Position numbers and translations under genes: made by a program. From assembly GCA_017538795.1 (NCBI GenBank), contig JAFYIE010000011.1, positions 27,795 to 91,794 of the forward strand: 64,000 bases of DNA, in the 5' to 3' direction. Source of the DNA: Bacteroidales bacterium. Lineage in GTDB: Bacteria > Bacteroidota > Bacteroidia > Bacteroidales > F082. Every line of letters begins with the position of its first letter. Position 1 is the stretch's first letter. Below are positions 1 through 9,240 of this stretch, piece by piece. The notes beneath the pieces were generated by a model. The model was not told the origin of the DNA, did not search any database, and was given only the letters and a program-made list of their open reading frames with translations.

Positions 1-215
1 GCGAAAATACAATAGTGGTATGAGCTGTGGATGTTCGGTGCATTGACCTGCTGTGCAAGATACGCCAACTGTTGCGCATTCTCAATGAGATAAGGGTTTT
101 CTGGTGTACCGCTGCCATTGGTCCATGGTTCGGCAGTGCCGTCCCAAACCGAAACCTGAGCTCCGCAAAACATTGCGAAAGCGAGAAAAATTGATAATAA
201 GATGTTCTTTTTCAT
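1..215 (-). CDS. Secreted GLUG-type protein, N-terminal fragment (cut by window edge)
   Basis: Only the first 71 codons lie in the window. The reading frame starts with a clear signal peptide (MKKNILLSIFLAFAMFCGAQ) and continues with WDGTAEPWTNGSGTPENPYLIENAQQLAYLAQQ. This closely matches the N-terminus of the complete protein at 23818-25083 (WDGS...GSGTESDPYLIENAQQLAWL), which carries GLUG-like repeats and a T9SS sorting domain, so this is probably a paralogue exported to the cell surface. The start lies 19 bp downstream of the TPR regulator gene on the same strand, which suggests one transcript. Too short for the C-terminus or function to be judged. Confidence 0.85.
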   Translation of the reverse strand, partial: MKKNILLSIFLAFAMFCGAQVSVWDGTAEPWTNGSGTPENPYLIENAQQLAYLAQQVNAPNIHSSYHYCIF

Positions 216-234
216 GATATTTAATGTTTAAAAT

Positions 235-1707
235 TTATACTGCATTAACTATTTCTTCAAATGTTCTATTATCATCCACGAGATTCATTTTCATTTGTTT
301 GATGCGCGTTTTGCGTTTGTAATACGAATCGGTTTGCGTGTCGAGAAGGATGGAAATCACCTGGTTGGAAAATCCATTTTTCGAGAGACAGCAGATGCGC
401 ACGTCCCATTTGCCGAGCTTCTGGTAAAGCGACAGTAATCGTTGCGAGAATCCGTCATAAACCAGGTCGGTGAGGCTGATAAAATCCGCCCAGTCGTCGT
501 CGCTGAGGTTAAAATTCAGCGAGTCGGCGGTGACATGCTCGCTCAATCCCTGCGCCGTGACGAAAACCTTGTTTCTCGACATGATTTTGTTGGTCATTAG
601 CAGTTCTTTTTGCGAAAGTGTCTGATGGTCACGGCGTAGCTCGTCGTTGGTGCGGATGAGGTTTTCCATGTCGCTCACAAGCTCGTGGATGCGATTCTGG
701 TCGCGCTCCACCTGACCTCTGAATTTCTCCATCTCGATTTTGTTGTCACTGATTCTCTTTCTGACAATCAACAAGATAACGAGTGCGACACTGAGCGTAA
801 CAGCGATAATGAGGTAGAGTTTGAAACTCTTTGTACGGTGCAGTGTTTCCATCTCACTTTTCTGCGCCTTGAGTTCGTATTCCGCCCTGATACGCAGGAT
901 GTTCTCGTTGTTGTTTTCTTTTTGGACGAGTTTCATATATTCAATGAAACGCTCCTCATACTCCATCACCATATTGATGTTTTGTTCGTTTAGCGCGATG
1001 CCGTAAAGCGTTTGGTAAACCGACATCTTCACACCAGCCCTATCACTGCGCAAAGCTTGTTCGAGATAAAACTTCGCTTCGTCGTCTCTGTTGACGTAGT
1101 AATAAAGGATTCCCAAGGTCATGTTGGCGATGTCGAGATCGTTGCCTTTCAGACCGCCGTCCATAGCCTTCTGAACACATTCAATAGCCTTTGGATAGTT
1201 ACCGATTTCCATATAGTAATCGCGCCCGATTTCGAGATACAGGTCGTTAATCATCGCCGTATCCATTAACAAGGTGGCGACATGGAAAGCCGAGTCATAG
1301 TAAGCCTTCGTCTGCGCGAACAATTCCAGCGATTTTGTGGTACGTCCGCAGTTGCGCCAAGCGGTCATCAATCCGATGGAATCATTGATTTCCTTGAAAT
1401 CGGCGATGGCTGAGCGGTGCATGGATAGTGCCTCCTCGAACAATTGATGTTTGTTGTACATGGCACCGAGGTTGTCTTTGATATTAGCTGTCAATGCAAA
1501 ATCATCGCCACTTTCAGCCAGTGGTAGTGCCTGAAGGAAACACTCGACGGCCTGCTCCGACAGTCGTTCAGCACGCAGCTGCACACCTCTTTCATAAAGC
1601 GCGCGAGCCTGCCGCTGACGTTTAGCCTGCGAGTCGCAAGAGGTTGTCAGACAGCCGAGCGCGACCGCAAACAAAATTAAAAATACAGTTTTTGTTTTCA
1701 TAAGCAT
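235..1707 (-). CDS. TPR lipoprotein with transmembrane segment and C-terminal HTH-like domain
   Basis: A 490-residue protein with a lipoprotein-type signal (lipobox TTSC near residue 24), tetratricopeptide-like helices from about 30 to 270, one transmembrane segment near 297-317, a coiled-coil stretch to about 370, and a basic C-terminal domain (about 415-490, SLYQKLGKWDVRICCLSKNGFSNQVI) that resembles a helix-turn-helix. This layout matches a Bacteroidota group of membrane-bound TPR/HTH one-component regulators. An ATG two codons downstream (1701) is an equally good start. A minus-strand TAAATTTG element at 1745-1752 is the likely promoter. It precedes a secreted GLUG-type gene and may control it, which is inference from position only. 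Confidence 0.75.
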   Translation of the reverse strand: MLMKTKTVFLILFAVALGCLTTSCDSQAKRQRQARALYERGVQLRAERLSEQAVECFLQALPLAESGDDFALTANIKDNLGAMYNKHQLFEEALSMHRSAIADFKEINDSIGLMTAWRNCGRTTKSLELFAQTKAYYDSAFHVATLLMDTAMINDLYLEIGRDYYMEIGNYPKAIECVQKAMDGGLKGNDLDIANMTLGILYYYVNRDDEAKFYLEQALRSDRAGVKMSVYQTLYGIALNEQNINMVMEYEERFIEYMKLVQKENNNENILRIRAEYELKAQKSEMETLHRTKSFKLYLIIAVTLSVALVILLIVRKRISDNKIEMEKFRGQVERDQNRIHELVSDMENLIRTNDELRRDHQTLSQKELLMTNKIMSRNKVFVTAQGLSEHVTADSLNFNLSDDDWADFISLTDLVYDGFSQRLLSLYQKLGKWDVRICCLSKNGFSNQVISILLDTQTDSYYKRKTRIKQMKMNLVDDNRTFEEIVNAV

Positions 1708-1744
1708 TAATTTTACTTCGCAAAAACATCGATGTTTGTCGAAG

Positions 1745-1752
1745 CAAATTTA
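1745..1752 (-). promoter_or_regulatory. -7 promoter element TAAATTTG
   Basis: Matches the Bacteroidota -7 consensus TAnnTTTG on the minus strand, about 40 bp upstream of the TPR regulator start. I see no clear -33 TTTG at the usual spacing, so this is a moderate call. Confidence 0.45.
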
Positions 1753-1892
1753 TGCAAAATCAAAACTTGTCAAGCGGTTTTGGGACTGGATAAAAGTTTT
1801 GTCCTTATAATTCGTGGTTTCAATAATTAGTTTTATTGATATTCAATGACTTAAATAAAATGATATGGATTTTTTGTCCATACATTAAATGA

Positions 1893-2315
1893 TCATTTTT
1901 TCATTGTTTTTATAAAATCAGTGATTTTTTGGAAGGCTTCTTTTGGTTCCTCAACATCCAAACACAATGTTTCCATTGGGCATAATCCATCGCCAGTGCG
2001 GTTAACGATGCGGTCGACTTTTTTATCGTAAAAACAAGGGATATTATGTTTTTCAAACACTTTGATTGCTGGTTCTGATATTATCAAAGTGTGAACTTCT
2101 TTAATTTCGCCTAAAACCATGAGGAGCGCCGCAGCTTTTCCGATGACTTTGTCGGCAACGGAAGCGCCTTTCAGAAAGCCTTTTTTCTCTGAAAGAAGAT
2201 GTAAAAGCGGCTTCACACCACGTTCCTGCGAAGTGAAAATCTCTCCATTTGAGACCACAGCAATTGTGCTCGCGGAGGAAAGCAATAACGATTTTGCTTG
2301 TTCTAACGGTAACAT
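1893..2315 (-). CDS. DUF1893 family protein
   Basis: A 140-residue soluble protein that I recognise as DUF1893, the family of Thermotoga TM1506, which has a cytidine-deaminase-like fold and unknown function. Family features visible are the N-terminal hydrophobic strand and FTSQERGVKPLL, the central GASVADKVIGKAAALLMV helix, and the C-terminal GLCPMETLC motif with conserved Cys, Met and Glu. It is the last gene of a minus-strand series with an ECF S component and an unknown enzyme. The 120 bp between it and the S-component gene are filled by a 105-bp palindromic repeat. Function unknown; the neighbourhood hints at handling of an imported small molecule. Confidence 0.75.
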   Translation of the reverse strand: MLPLEQAKSLLLSSASTIAVVSNGEIFTSQERGVKPLLHLLSEKKGFLKGASVADKVIGKAAALLMVLGEIKEVHTLIISEPAIKVFEKHNIPCFYDKKVDRIVNRTGDGLCPMETLCLDVEEPKEAFQKITDFIKTMKK

Positions 2316-2326
2316 GGAATGAAATT

Positions 2327-2431
2327 GTCATTTCGACTGGAGCGAAGCGAAATGGAGAAATCTCCTATAATTAAGTAGTTACTCTGTTTGCAGGAGATTT
2401 CTCGACTTCACTCCGTTGCGCTCGAAATGAC
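2327..2431. repeat. 105-bp GTCATTTCGA palindromic element, copy 1
   Basis: Begins GTCATTTCGA and ends TCGAAATGAC, a perfect 10-bp terminal inverted repeat. Inside are GAGAAATCTCCT and its partner AGGAGATTTCTC around a short spacer, so the whole unit can fold as one long hairpin. A second copy of identical length is at 17524-17628. Elements with this GTCATTTCGA..GAGATTTCTC sequence are, as far as I recall, widespread in Bacteroidota genomes. It separates DUF1893 from the ECF S-component gene, so it may also act as an mRNA processing or termination signal. Confidence 0.85.
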
Positions 2432-2435
2432 GATG

Positions 2436-2948
2436 CTATTTAATGTATTTCACGAACAAATAACCACCAATCCATTGAATCAGCATTCCTGGGATGCCGA
2501 GGCGGAAATCGTTGAATCCTGCGATGAATGAACCTTCGATGAGCCATTCAACCATGCAGCCGAAGATTTGGTATGCCAAGACAACCAAAAGAATGGTCCA
2601 AAGCGACACTTTGTTGGTTTTTTCAGCAATCCAAGCCGCTGAGACAGCGAGGAAAATCGACTTGATGAGGATGCTTGGAACAACTGCCGCAGGAGGCATT
2701 CCGAAAAGCAGACTGTTGATGATTGGCGACAAAACCGCTGTCATCAATCCGACCTTCATGCCGTATTTGTAGGCCGCAATCAGCGTGAAGAAATAAATCG
2801 GCAGGAAGATGTGACCGCCGTTTGGGATGAGGTGGCAAAGTTGTGGCAAAATGATGTTGCCGGCCACGAACAATGTCGCGAACAAATATGTCTTAACCTG
2901 ATCAAAATCAAGGTTATAGAGCTTTACTGTTGATGTTGTAGTATTCAT
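2436..2948 (-). CDS. ECF transporter S component (substrate unknown)
   Basis: A 170-residue integral membrane protein with about five to six hydrophobic helices and the look of energy-coupling-factor substrate-binding (S) subunits: an N-terminal cytosolic stretch, then FVAGNIILPQLCHLIPNGGHIFLPIYFF, where G-rich loops follow helix 1, and repeated small-residue helices. S subunits bind a vitamin or metal and use a shared ECF ATPase module, which is not in this window. It lies 3 bp downstream of the 401-aa enzyme gene, so the two are surely co-transcribed. The substrate cannot be read from sequence. Confidence 0.7.
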   Translation of the reverse strand: MNTTTSTVKLYNLDFDQVKTYLFATLFVAGNIILPQLCHLIPNGGHIFLPIYFFTLIAAYKYGMKVGLMTAVLSPIINSLLFGMPPAAVVPSILIKSIFLAVSAAWIAEKTNKVSLWTILLVVLAYQIFGCMVEWLIEGSFIAGFNDFRLGIPGMLIQWIGGYLFVKYIK

Positions 2949-2951
2949 AGT

Positions 2952-4157
2952 TTATTTATTAAGCCATTCTTTAATTTTATCCATTTTCATATAATCGATG
3001 TTATCGACAATCCACTCACGCATTGCCTTGCCTGGCTCAGTCTGCTGCGGATAGCTGATGTAGTCGAGCTCGATGTTGAGCGCCTGCGACACCTTCAATG
3101 CCATCACCGACCAAAGCACGCCGATATCGCCCACGACCGGGATTGACTTCTCAAGACGAGAGAATGCCGACATCTCCATTCTGAATGGAATCTTTGACAT
3201 CTTGGTCTTCGGCAAACCCTTATCGATAGCGGCTTGAACGTCGCCTGATTTTTTATCGAGATCCCAAGCTTTCTTGAGGTTTTCGTCAAGGTCGAAACGA
3301 ATCAAAGTCTTGTCTTTGAGGCTATATGTCGGATAGCCGTTCCAGCTTGCCCAGATGCCGTGACCTGTGTAAGTCTCGAATGGACCGTCGTGGATTTCCT
3401 GTGTCAGAGCCACTGCCGATTCGATGATGACATCAGCGCTGCCTAACATCTTTGAGATGCGGAATGTTCTGTCGCTCACCGGGATACTGTCGGCGATGCT
3501 GATGCCGACCTGACCACCACCGATAAGCTGCGGAACACTCACGAGCACCGGAACGTTGTTGCGGACACCCGCGCCAAGCATTGTACGCTCATCGCAACCC
3601 CAGCCGACGACTTCTTCAAATGGAACGTGCTTGGTGTGCGCAATCTCCATGATGCTCGCTGCAAAAGTCTCATTGCGCAAGCCCATCGGGTATGCCATAT
3701 TAGCGGCAGCTTTGATGATGACTGTGCCTTCTTTTTCGTTGCAACGCTGCACCAAAGCATCGTCGATAATCATCTCTTTCTTGAGGTCAGACCACTGAGC
3801 ATCAGTGAGTTCGGTGAGCTCAAAGATATCGCCACGAGGCATTTTTTCGAAGTCGAGGAACTCCTCGCCGACGTCGTGGATATTGATACGTTTCACCTTA
3901 TCGAGAACGCCGCCCATCTCGTGAGAGACGACAGCCGAACTCGTTGTGACACCGTCGATCAAGCCTTTGTTGATGAACTCGGCAATCAAGGTGGTGACAC
4001 CTTCGTGGATGTTTGGGCCGGAGCCTGTCACAACCACCACTTTGCCGCCTCTTTTCTTGGCTTCTACTATCTTTTCAATAGCGATATCGAGGTAATGCCG
4101 CGTTTCTTCCGGCAAAGCCTCGTATAAACCTTCAATAAAATCTTTTTCTATTTTCAT
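2952..4157 (-). CDS. Uncharacterised protein with LOR/SDH- or deoxyhypusine-synthase-like Rossmann segment
   Basis: A 401-residue soluble protein with no signal peptide. I do not recognise it with certainty. Residues about 35-70 (KRGGKVVVVTGSGPNIHEG, then IAEFINKGLIDGVTTSSAVVSHEMGG) resemble the nucleotide-binding core of LOR/SDH (TIGR00300) and deoxyhypusine-synthase-like proteins, in which a glycine-rich strand-turn precedes a stretch deciding which compound or protein is modified. A second glycine-rich motif, VPQLIGGGQVGI, sits near 210-222, and a DGPFETYTGHGIWASWNGYP motif near 260. It is the first gene of an operon with an ECF S component, and DUF1893 follows. A role in metabolism of the imported compound is inference. 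Confidence 0.5.
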   Translation of the reverse strand: MKIEKDFIEGLYEALPEETRHYLDIAIEKIVEAKKRGGKVVVVTGSGPNIHEGVTTLIAEFINKGLIDGVTTSSAVVSHEMGGVLDKVKRINIHDVGEEFLDFEKMPRGDIFELTELTDAQWSDLKKEMIIDDALVQRCNEKEGTVIIKAAANMAYPMGLRNETFAASIMEIAHTKHVPFEEVVGWGCDERTMLGAGVRNNVPVLVSVPQLIGGGQVGISIADSIPVSDRTFRISKMLGSADVIIESAVALTQEIHDGPFETYTGHGIWASWNGYPTYSLKDKTLIRFDLDENLKKAWDLDKKSGDVQAAIDKGLPKTKMSKIPFRMEMSAFSRLEKSIPVVGDIGVLWSVMALKVSQALNIELDYISYPQQTEPGKAMREWIVDNIDYMKMDKIKEWLNK

Positions 4158-4205
4158 ATTTTTATTTTTTATTTTGCAAACGCATGCGTTCTCTGCGCGG
4201 GTTTA

Positions 4206-5945
4206 TTAATTCGATTTTGACCAGGTATCTTTTAAACCAACTGTTCTATTGAATACCAGATGTTCTGGTGTGCTGTCTTTGTCGACAGTGAAATATCCTA
4301 TTCTCTGGAACTGGAAATGGTCGAGAGGTTTTGCATTAGCGAGATATTTCTCAACATAGCATTCAGTTCTGATTTCCAATGAGTTAGGATTCATCATCTT
4401 GCGCATTGCCTCGATTGGGGTGTTACCCTCGTCCTGCAATCTTGCTAATTCGTCGCGTGGGTTTTCAACATTCCATAAGCGGTCATAAAGTCTGACTTCC
4501 GCTTTGATGCAGTGTGCCTGACTGACCCAGTGGATGGTGCCTTTCACCTTACGATTTGCCTCAGGCATGCCGCTGCGTGTCATCGGGTCGTATTCGGCGT
4601 AAACCTCAACAACTTCGCCGTTTTCGTCTTTCTTGCAGCCTGTACATTTCACGATGTAGGCGTTTTTCAGACGCACTTCCTTGCCTGGAGTTAGACGGAA
4701 ATATTTGTTTGGCGGGCATTCCATGAAGTCTTCCTTCTCAATCCACAGCTCGCGGCTGAACTCTATCTTATGGCTGCCTGCCGACTCGTCTTCAGGATTG
4801 TTGATTGCCTCAAGTTCCTCGGTCTGACCTTCAGGATAATTGGTAATCACCAACTTAACAGGATTTACAACCGCCGCCACACGTGTAGCGCGGGCGTTCA
4901 AGTCTTCACGGATTGAACTCTCGAGCAAAGCAAAATCGTTCAAAGCGTCGTATGTTGTGTAACCAATCTTATCGATGAATTTATGTATTGACTCAGGAGT
5001 GTATCCACGGCGACGGAAGCCGCAAATCGTAGGCATTCGTGGATCGTCCCAGCCGTTGACAACGCCTTCTTTCACCAAAATCAGCAGGTTACGCTTGCTC
5101 ATCAGGGTGTAGTTGAGGTTCAACTTATTGAACTCAGTCTGACGCGGACGGTTGTCATCCATGTTGTCACCTTCACCACGGATTTCTTTGAGCCAGTCGA
5201 CAAACAAATCGTAAAGTGGACGGTGCACCACGAATTCCAGCGTGCAAAGTGAATGTGTCACGCCCTCGAAGTAGTCGCTCTGACCGTGAGCGAAGTCGTA
5301 CATCGGGTAGGCGTTCCATTTCGTGCCGGTACGATGATGCGGAGTCTTCACCACGCGGTAGATGATAGGATCACGGAAGTGCATGTTAGGGTTCGCCATA
5401 TCGATTTTTGCGCGAAGCACCATCTTGCCTTCTTCAATCTCGCCTGAGTTCATCTTGTTGAAGAGCTCTAATGACTCCTCAACAGGGCGGTTACGATACG
5501 GACTCTCGGTGCCGGGCTGCGTCGGAGTGCCTTTCTGTGCTGCGATTTCCTCCGACGACTGCTCGTCAATATATGCTTTGCCGCGTTTAATCAGTTCGAT
5601 AGCAAAATCCCAAAGCTGCTGGAAATAATCTGAAGCATAATATTCGTTACCCCACTGATAACCAAGCCATTGGATGTCTTCCTTGATGGCATCCACATAT
5701 TCCATGTTCTCCTTTGTAGGGTTAGTATCGTCGAAACGCAGGTTGCAAACGCCGCCGTAGTTCTTGGCGATGCCGAAATCCAGGCAGATGGCCTTGGCGT
5801 GACCGATGTGGAGGTAGCCGTTAGGCTCAGGAGGGAAACGCGTCTGGATTCGCTTGGCGTTCTTGCCGTTTCGTAAATCTTCCTCAACTTTCGCTTCAAT
5901 GAAATTCAGCGATTTCTTTTCTTCTTTTTCAGCTTCAAGATCCAT
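4206..5945 (-). CDS. glnS: Glutaminyl-tRNA synthetase
   Basis: A 579-residue class I aminoacyl-tRNA synthetase that charges tRNA-Gln in the cytoplasm. The HIGH motif is present as RFPPEPNGYLHIGHAKAI near residues 38-55 and the KMSKS equivalent as LMSKRNLL near 283. The glutamine-type region LRFDDTNPTKE and the C-terminal anticodon-binding beta barrels (from about 345) are complete, and the length is normal for bacterial GlnRS. The start ATG lies about 20 bp below a TATTTTTG promoter element. It stands as its own transcription unit, divergent from cvpA. Confidence 0.97.
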   Translation of the reverse strand: MDLEAEKEEKKSLNFIEAKVEEDLRNGKNAKRIQTRFPPEPNGYLHIGHAKAICLDFGIAKNYGGVCNLRFDDTNPTKENMEYVDAIKEDIQWLGYQWGNEYYASDYFQQLWDFAIELIKRGKAYIDEQSSEEIAAQKGTPTQPGTESPYRNRPVEESLELFNKMNSGEIEEGKMVLRAKIDMANPNMHFRDPIIYRVVKTPHHRTGTKWNAYPMYDFAHGQSDYFEGVTHSLCTLEFVVHRPLYDLFVDWLKEIRGEGDNMDDNRPRQTEFNKLNLNYTLMSKRNLLILVKEGVVNGWDDPRMPTICGFRRRGYTPESIHKFIDKIGYTTYDALNDFALLESSIREDLNARATRVAAVVNPVKLVITNYPEGQTEELEAINNPEDESAGSHKIEFSRELWIEKEDFMECPPNKYFRLTPGKEVRLKNAYIVKCTGCKKDENGEVVEVYAEYDPMTRSGMPEANRKVKGTIHWVSQAHCIKAEVRLYDRLWNVENPRDELARLQDEGNTPIEAMRKMMNPNSLEIRTECYVEKYLANAKPLDHFQFQRIGYFTVDKDSTPEHLVFNRTVGLKDTWSKSN

Positions 5946-5964
5946 TTTTCAAAGATTTAAACCG

Positions 5965-5972
5965 CAAAAATA
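5965..5972 (-). promoter_or_regulatory. -7 promoter element TATTTTTG for glnS
   Basis: Exact match to TAnnTTTG on the minus strand, ending 19 bp before the glnS start codon. On the other strand a weaker TAATTTTA (6015-6022) probably serves cvpA. Confidence 0.65.
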
Positions 5973-6067
5973 ATTATTTTTACAAAAAAATAATGCATTT
6001 TTTTTAAAAATTTGTAATTTTACACCCACAAAAACGTGTAGAATAATAACTTTAAACAAAAATAACT

Positions 6068-6571
6068 ATGAATTATTTAGACATTATCATCGCTATCTTA
6101 TTGATTCTCTTTGCAATAGGTGGTTTCAGAAACGGCATCATCAGAGAGGCTTTTTCACTCGTGGCATTTGCTGTAGGAATCTACGGAGCCATAAAATTAT
6201 CAGATATTGTTGGAAAATGGCTTGGAAATTTAATTAATGTAAGTCCAGAATGGATGTCGGTGATTTCATTTATCATTGTTTTCATCGCTTTAGCGTTATT
6301 AATCAACTGGTTAGGAGGTTTGATAGCAGGTCTTATCGAAAAATTAAATCTTGGTTTTATCGACAAAATCGGCGGTATTGTCTTCGGTGTTGCGAAAGGT
6401 TTTTTGCTTGTGGGAGTGTGCATTTTACTTCTCGATTTCTTTGGAATTAAAGATGTTTTGAACAAGGAAACCTGTGAAAAATCGGTGCTTTATAAACAAT
6501 CGGAGAAAGTGGCTACATGGATTTATGAAAATAAAGACGGTTGGATTGAGAAAATCGATAAAGTAATATGA
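6068..6571 (+). CDS. CvpA family membrane protein
   Basis: A 167-residue inner-membrane protein with four hydrophobic helices starting at the very N-terminus (MNYLDIIIAILLILFAIGGFRNG). The family signature of small residues and a conserved FRNG..RE after helix 1 is present. CvpA proteins are linked to colicin V export in E. coli and to envelope homeostasis elsewhere; the exact role is unresolved. Its stop overlaps the elbB start by 4 bp (ATGA), which implies translational coupling. Confidence 0.85.
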   Translation: MNYLDIIIAILLILFAIGGFRNGIIREAFSLVAFAVGIYGAIKLSDIVGKWLGNLINVSPEWMSVISFIIVFIALALLINWLGGLIAGLIEKLNLGFIDKIGGIVFGVAKGFLLVGVCILLLDFFGIKDVLNKETCEKSVLYKQSEKVATWIYENKDGWIEKIDKVI

Positions 6572-7215
6572 AAAAAGTAGCGGTAGTTTTAACGGGTTGT
6601 GGTGCAAAAGACGGCTCAGAAATCAATGAGACTGTTACATTGTTGTTGGCTTTAGACCAGCACAATGTTGAATATCAGGCATTTGCGCCAGATGAAAATC
6701 AATATGAAGTTTGCAATCACATCACAGGACAGGTTGTTAACGAGAAACGTAATATGATGGTTGAAGCGGCGCGTATTGTTCGCGGAAAGATATTGCCATT
6801 AAGCAGGTTTAACGCTAACGATTTCGACGCTTTATTGTTCCCAGGTGGTTTCGGCGCGGCCAAAAACATCTTCACCTACGCCTACGACGGCATCAATTTC
6901 AAGGTAAACAAAGACGTTGAGAAGGCGATTTGTGACATTCACGCCCAAGGCAAGCCGATTGGGGCCATGTGCATCGCGCCATTGATGGTTGCCAAGGTTC
7001 TTGGAAACGTCAACGTCACCATGGGAAGTGGCAAATGCCATCAAGCAAAAGAAATCGAGATGATTGGCTGCAAGCACACCGAAACGACCCACGGTGGAGT
7101 GGCAATCGACAAGGAAAATAAAGTGTTTTCAACACCATGCTTTATGCTTGATGCAACATTAAAAGATATTTATCAAGGCGCTTATAACCTGGTGGAGGCG
7201 ATGATGAAAATATAA
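6568..7215 (+). CDS. elbB: ElbB-like glyoxalase / DJ-1-PfpI family protein
   Basis: A 215-residue cytoplasmic protein of the DJ-1/PfpI superfamily, ElbB (isoprenoid biosynthesis glyoxalase-like, formerly sigma cross-reacting protein 27A) branch. Diagnostic segments are VVLTGCGAKDGSEINETV at the N-terminus, the VNEKRNMMVEAARIVRGK helix, DALLFPGGFGAAKN, and the nucleophile elbow PIGAMCIAP with the conserved Cys. The closing HGGVAIDKENKVFSTPCFM is also typical. It is translationally coupled to cvpA and ends exactly against the convergent gene that ends at 7216. Confidence 0.92.
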   Translation: MKKVAVVLTGCGAKDGSEINETVTLLLALDQHNVEYQAFAPDENQYEVCNHITGQVVNEKRNMMVEAARIVRGKILPLSRFNANDFDALLFPGGFGAAKNIFTYAYDGINFKVNKDVEKAICDIHAQGKPIGAMCIAPLMVAKVLGNVNVTMGSGKCHQAKEIEMIGCKHTETTHGGVAIDKENKVFSTPCFMLDATLKDIYQGAYNLVEAMMKI

Positions 7216-9240
7216 TTATTTAGAATATTTCCACCATGCACCATTCTTGTTCTTTTCAAGAAATTCGACAAAATAAATGATATCGCCACTATTGTTATTA
7301 TAGTCATCATAGCGTTTTTCTTCCCAAACGCTTTTTCTTATGCCTTCATTTAAGTTTTTGAAGGTGCCGACGTAACTACCAAAAAAAGTACGCTTATTAA
7401 TTTCATAGCCGCCAGGACCTTTCAAACCATGACAATATTTGATTGAAAGACTTAAAGTACTGTAACTGCCATAATCAACCTCGCAATTATAACTATCAAA
7501 TTTTTCGCCCCAAAAATTAGTATAAGTGTCCCAATCTTCCGTTGTATAATTAGGAGTGGGGCCTTGTTCAAGAATGTATTTTTTTAATTGATAGTATTTA
7601 TCTCTTGCATCCGACAAACGTCTGTAAAAACCATTGTGAAGCGTATAACTGACGTAATTTTGTCTTTTTACCAAAGCGGCTCTTTTACTCCTTGCTGTTT
7701 CGGCATAAGATGTGTTGCCAAATTCTCTGATAAATGCGTCACACATACTAATTTCTCTGCTGATATCACTCAATTCCGCGTTCATATAACGGTCAGTGTT
7801 ATCATAATCGTAATTGACGCTACTGATGTATATGGCGTTAATACTGCTATATAATTCATTCACCACTTTGTTATATAACTCTGGATAACCGGTAACAACT
7901 CTCTTTGCCACAGCCGCATTGCCTTTCCAGTCGGATTCAACAAATTTGCGTTGTCTTTCCCTGGCTTCCTTACAATGCTTTTCAACACATTCCGGAGAAT
8001 AATAGTGTTTCATATCATTTAATTCGGATAATAAACTGTTATATGTGGCTTCTTTTTCATAATAATTATCAGAGTAATTTAACTGATGTGTAGAGTATTT
8101 TTTCAGAGCCTGATCAAAGGATTTCAGATTGGTGGCTGTTTCAATATATTCTTTTTTGAAAGATTCCAAATTGCTTTTACCCGTTTTATCAAGCTGGACA
8201 GGAGTGTACATGTCAATCACCGATGCCAACTGGTCTCTAGTTATATCAAGTTGGGATCTTTTGAATCCTGTTGATAAAAATGTGCTTTTTTGATTTGGAA
8301 AATACTCGAATAACGCTTGAATATCTGAAATTTTCATCGTTTGGTTTTTCAGTCGGTCGAATAACAGGTTTTGAATATCATTACCTGCTTGTATCGTGAT
8401 ATTTTTCATATCCATTGACACCAAACCTGTCAACGACAATTGGTATCCGTTGTCAAGAATGTTTTTTGTGGTCGCATAGTCTTTGTTTGCAACCGCATAA
8501 TAGAACGCGTCTTTGCCTTCTTTGTTCTTCGATGCCAAATCAGCACCGTTTTTAATGCAATAATCAACAAGGTCTTGGTTTTGTGTTAGTGTCGCAAACG
8601 ACAGTAAACTATTTGAGTTGGTGTCTTTTGTGTTGATTGACGCGCCTTTGTCGACAAAAGCTTTTATAATTTTCGGGGAGATATAGTCTTTGGAAAAATG
8701 TTTGTTGAGATAATTGTAATTCTCTGTAAGCAAATACGAAAAAGACAATGGAAGATCCGCGGGTTTCTCTCTAATATCGATATTTGACTTGTTTAAAAAG
8801 ACAAAAAACAGTTCCTCCGCTCTGCCACATTCTTTTATCTTATGACAAGATAAATAGTTAAGAATCATATAAAACGGCGGCAGACCGTCAAACTTGATGC
8901 TAATGTTCGGGTTGTAACTTAAAATCGTTTCAACCACCTGAACAGAGCATTGCCCGGCAAGGCATTTTTGGACAGCGTCACAAATCAAAGGCACCGTGGT
9001 CTTTATTTTCAGTCGTTTTGATGTTTCTATGACACCAGATGCCGCATTCGCCAAGGAAGGATCCTGTTTTAGAATCCTTCCTATGGCTGCGTTGTCGTTG
9101 TTACGTAACGCTACGGCTAACTCTTCATTATATTCAGAGTTCTGTTTCTTTTGACTGTTATAATTGAATCTTTGTCCAAATACATTTGTGGATAAAAATA
9201 CACAGAAGAATATTATAATGAATAGCCTTTCTTTATCCAT
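7216..9240 (-). CDS. Secreted ankyrin-repeat protein of unknown function
   Basis: A 674-residue exported protein: signal peptide MDKERLFIIIFFCVFLSTNVFGQ, then a region with ankyrin repeats between about 45 and 270 (AVALRNNDNAAIGRILKQDPSLANAA; FVDKGASINTKDTNSNSLLSFA; CIKNGADLASKNKEGKDAFYYA). The C-terminal 350 residues are charged, largely helical and unlike any family I know; no sorting domain is seen, so it may stay in the periplasm. Its start overlaps the end of the upstream gene by 28 bp, so both are probably made from one mRNA. The signal peptide requires this start. Confidence 0.75.
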   Translation of the reverse strand: MDKERLFIIIFFCVFLSTNVFGQRFNYNSQKKQNSEYNEELAVALRNNDNAAIGRILKQDPSLANAASGVIETSKRLKIKTTVPLICDAVQKCLAGQCSVQVVETILSYNPNISIKFDGLPPFYMILNYLSCHKIKECGRAEELFFVFLNKSNIDIREKPADLPLSFSYLLTENYNYLNKHFSKDYISPKIIKAFVDKGASINTKDTNSNSLLSFATLTQNQDLVDYCIKNGADLASKNKEGKDAFYYAVANKDYATTKNILDNGYQLSLTGLVSMDMKNITIQAGNDIQNLLFDRLKNQTMKISDIQALFEYFPNQKSTFLSTGFKRSQLDITRDQLASVIDMYTPVQLDKTGKSNLESFKKEYIETATNLKSFDQALKKYSTHQLNYSDNYYEKEATYNSLLSELNDMKHYYSPECVEKHCKEARERQRKFVESDWKGNAAVAKRVVTGYPELYNKVVNELYSSINAIYISSVNYDYDNTDRYMNAELSDISREISMCDAFIREFGNTSYAETARSKRAALVKRQNYVSYTLHNGFYRRLSDARDKYYQLKKYILEQGPTPNYTTEDWDTYTNFWGEKFDSYNCEVDYGSYSTLSLSIKYCHGLKGPGGYEINKRTFFGSYVGTFKNLNEGIRKSVWEEKRYDDYNNNSGDIIYFVEFLEKNKNGAWWKYSK

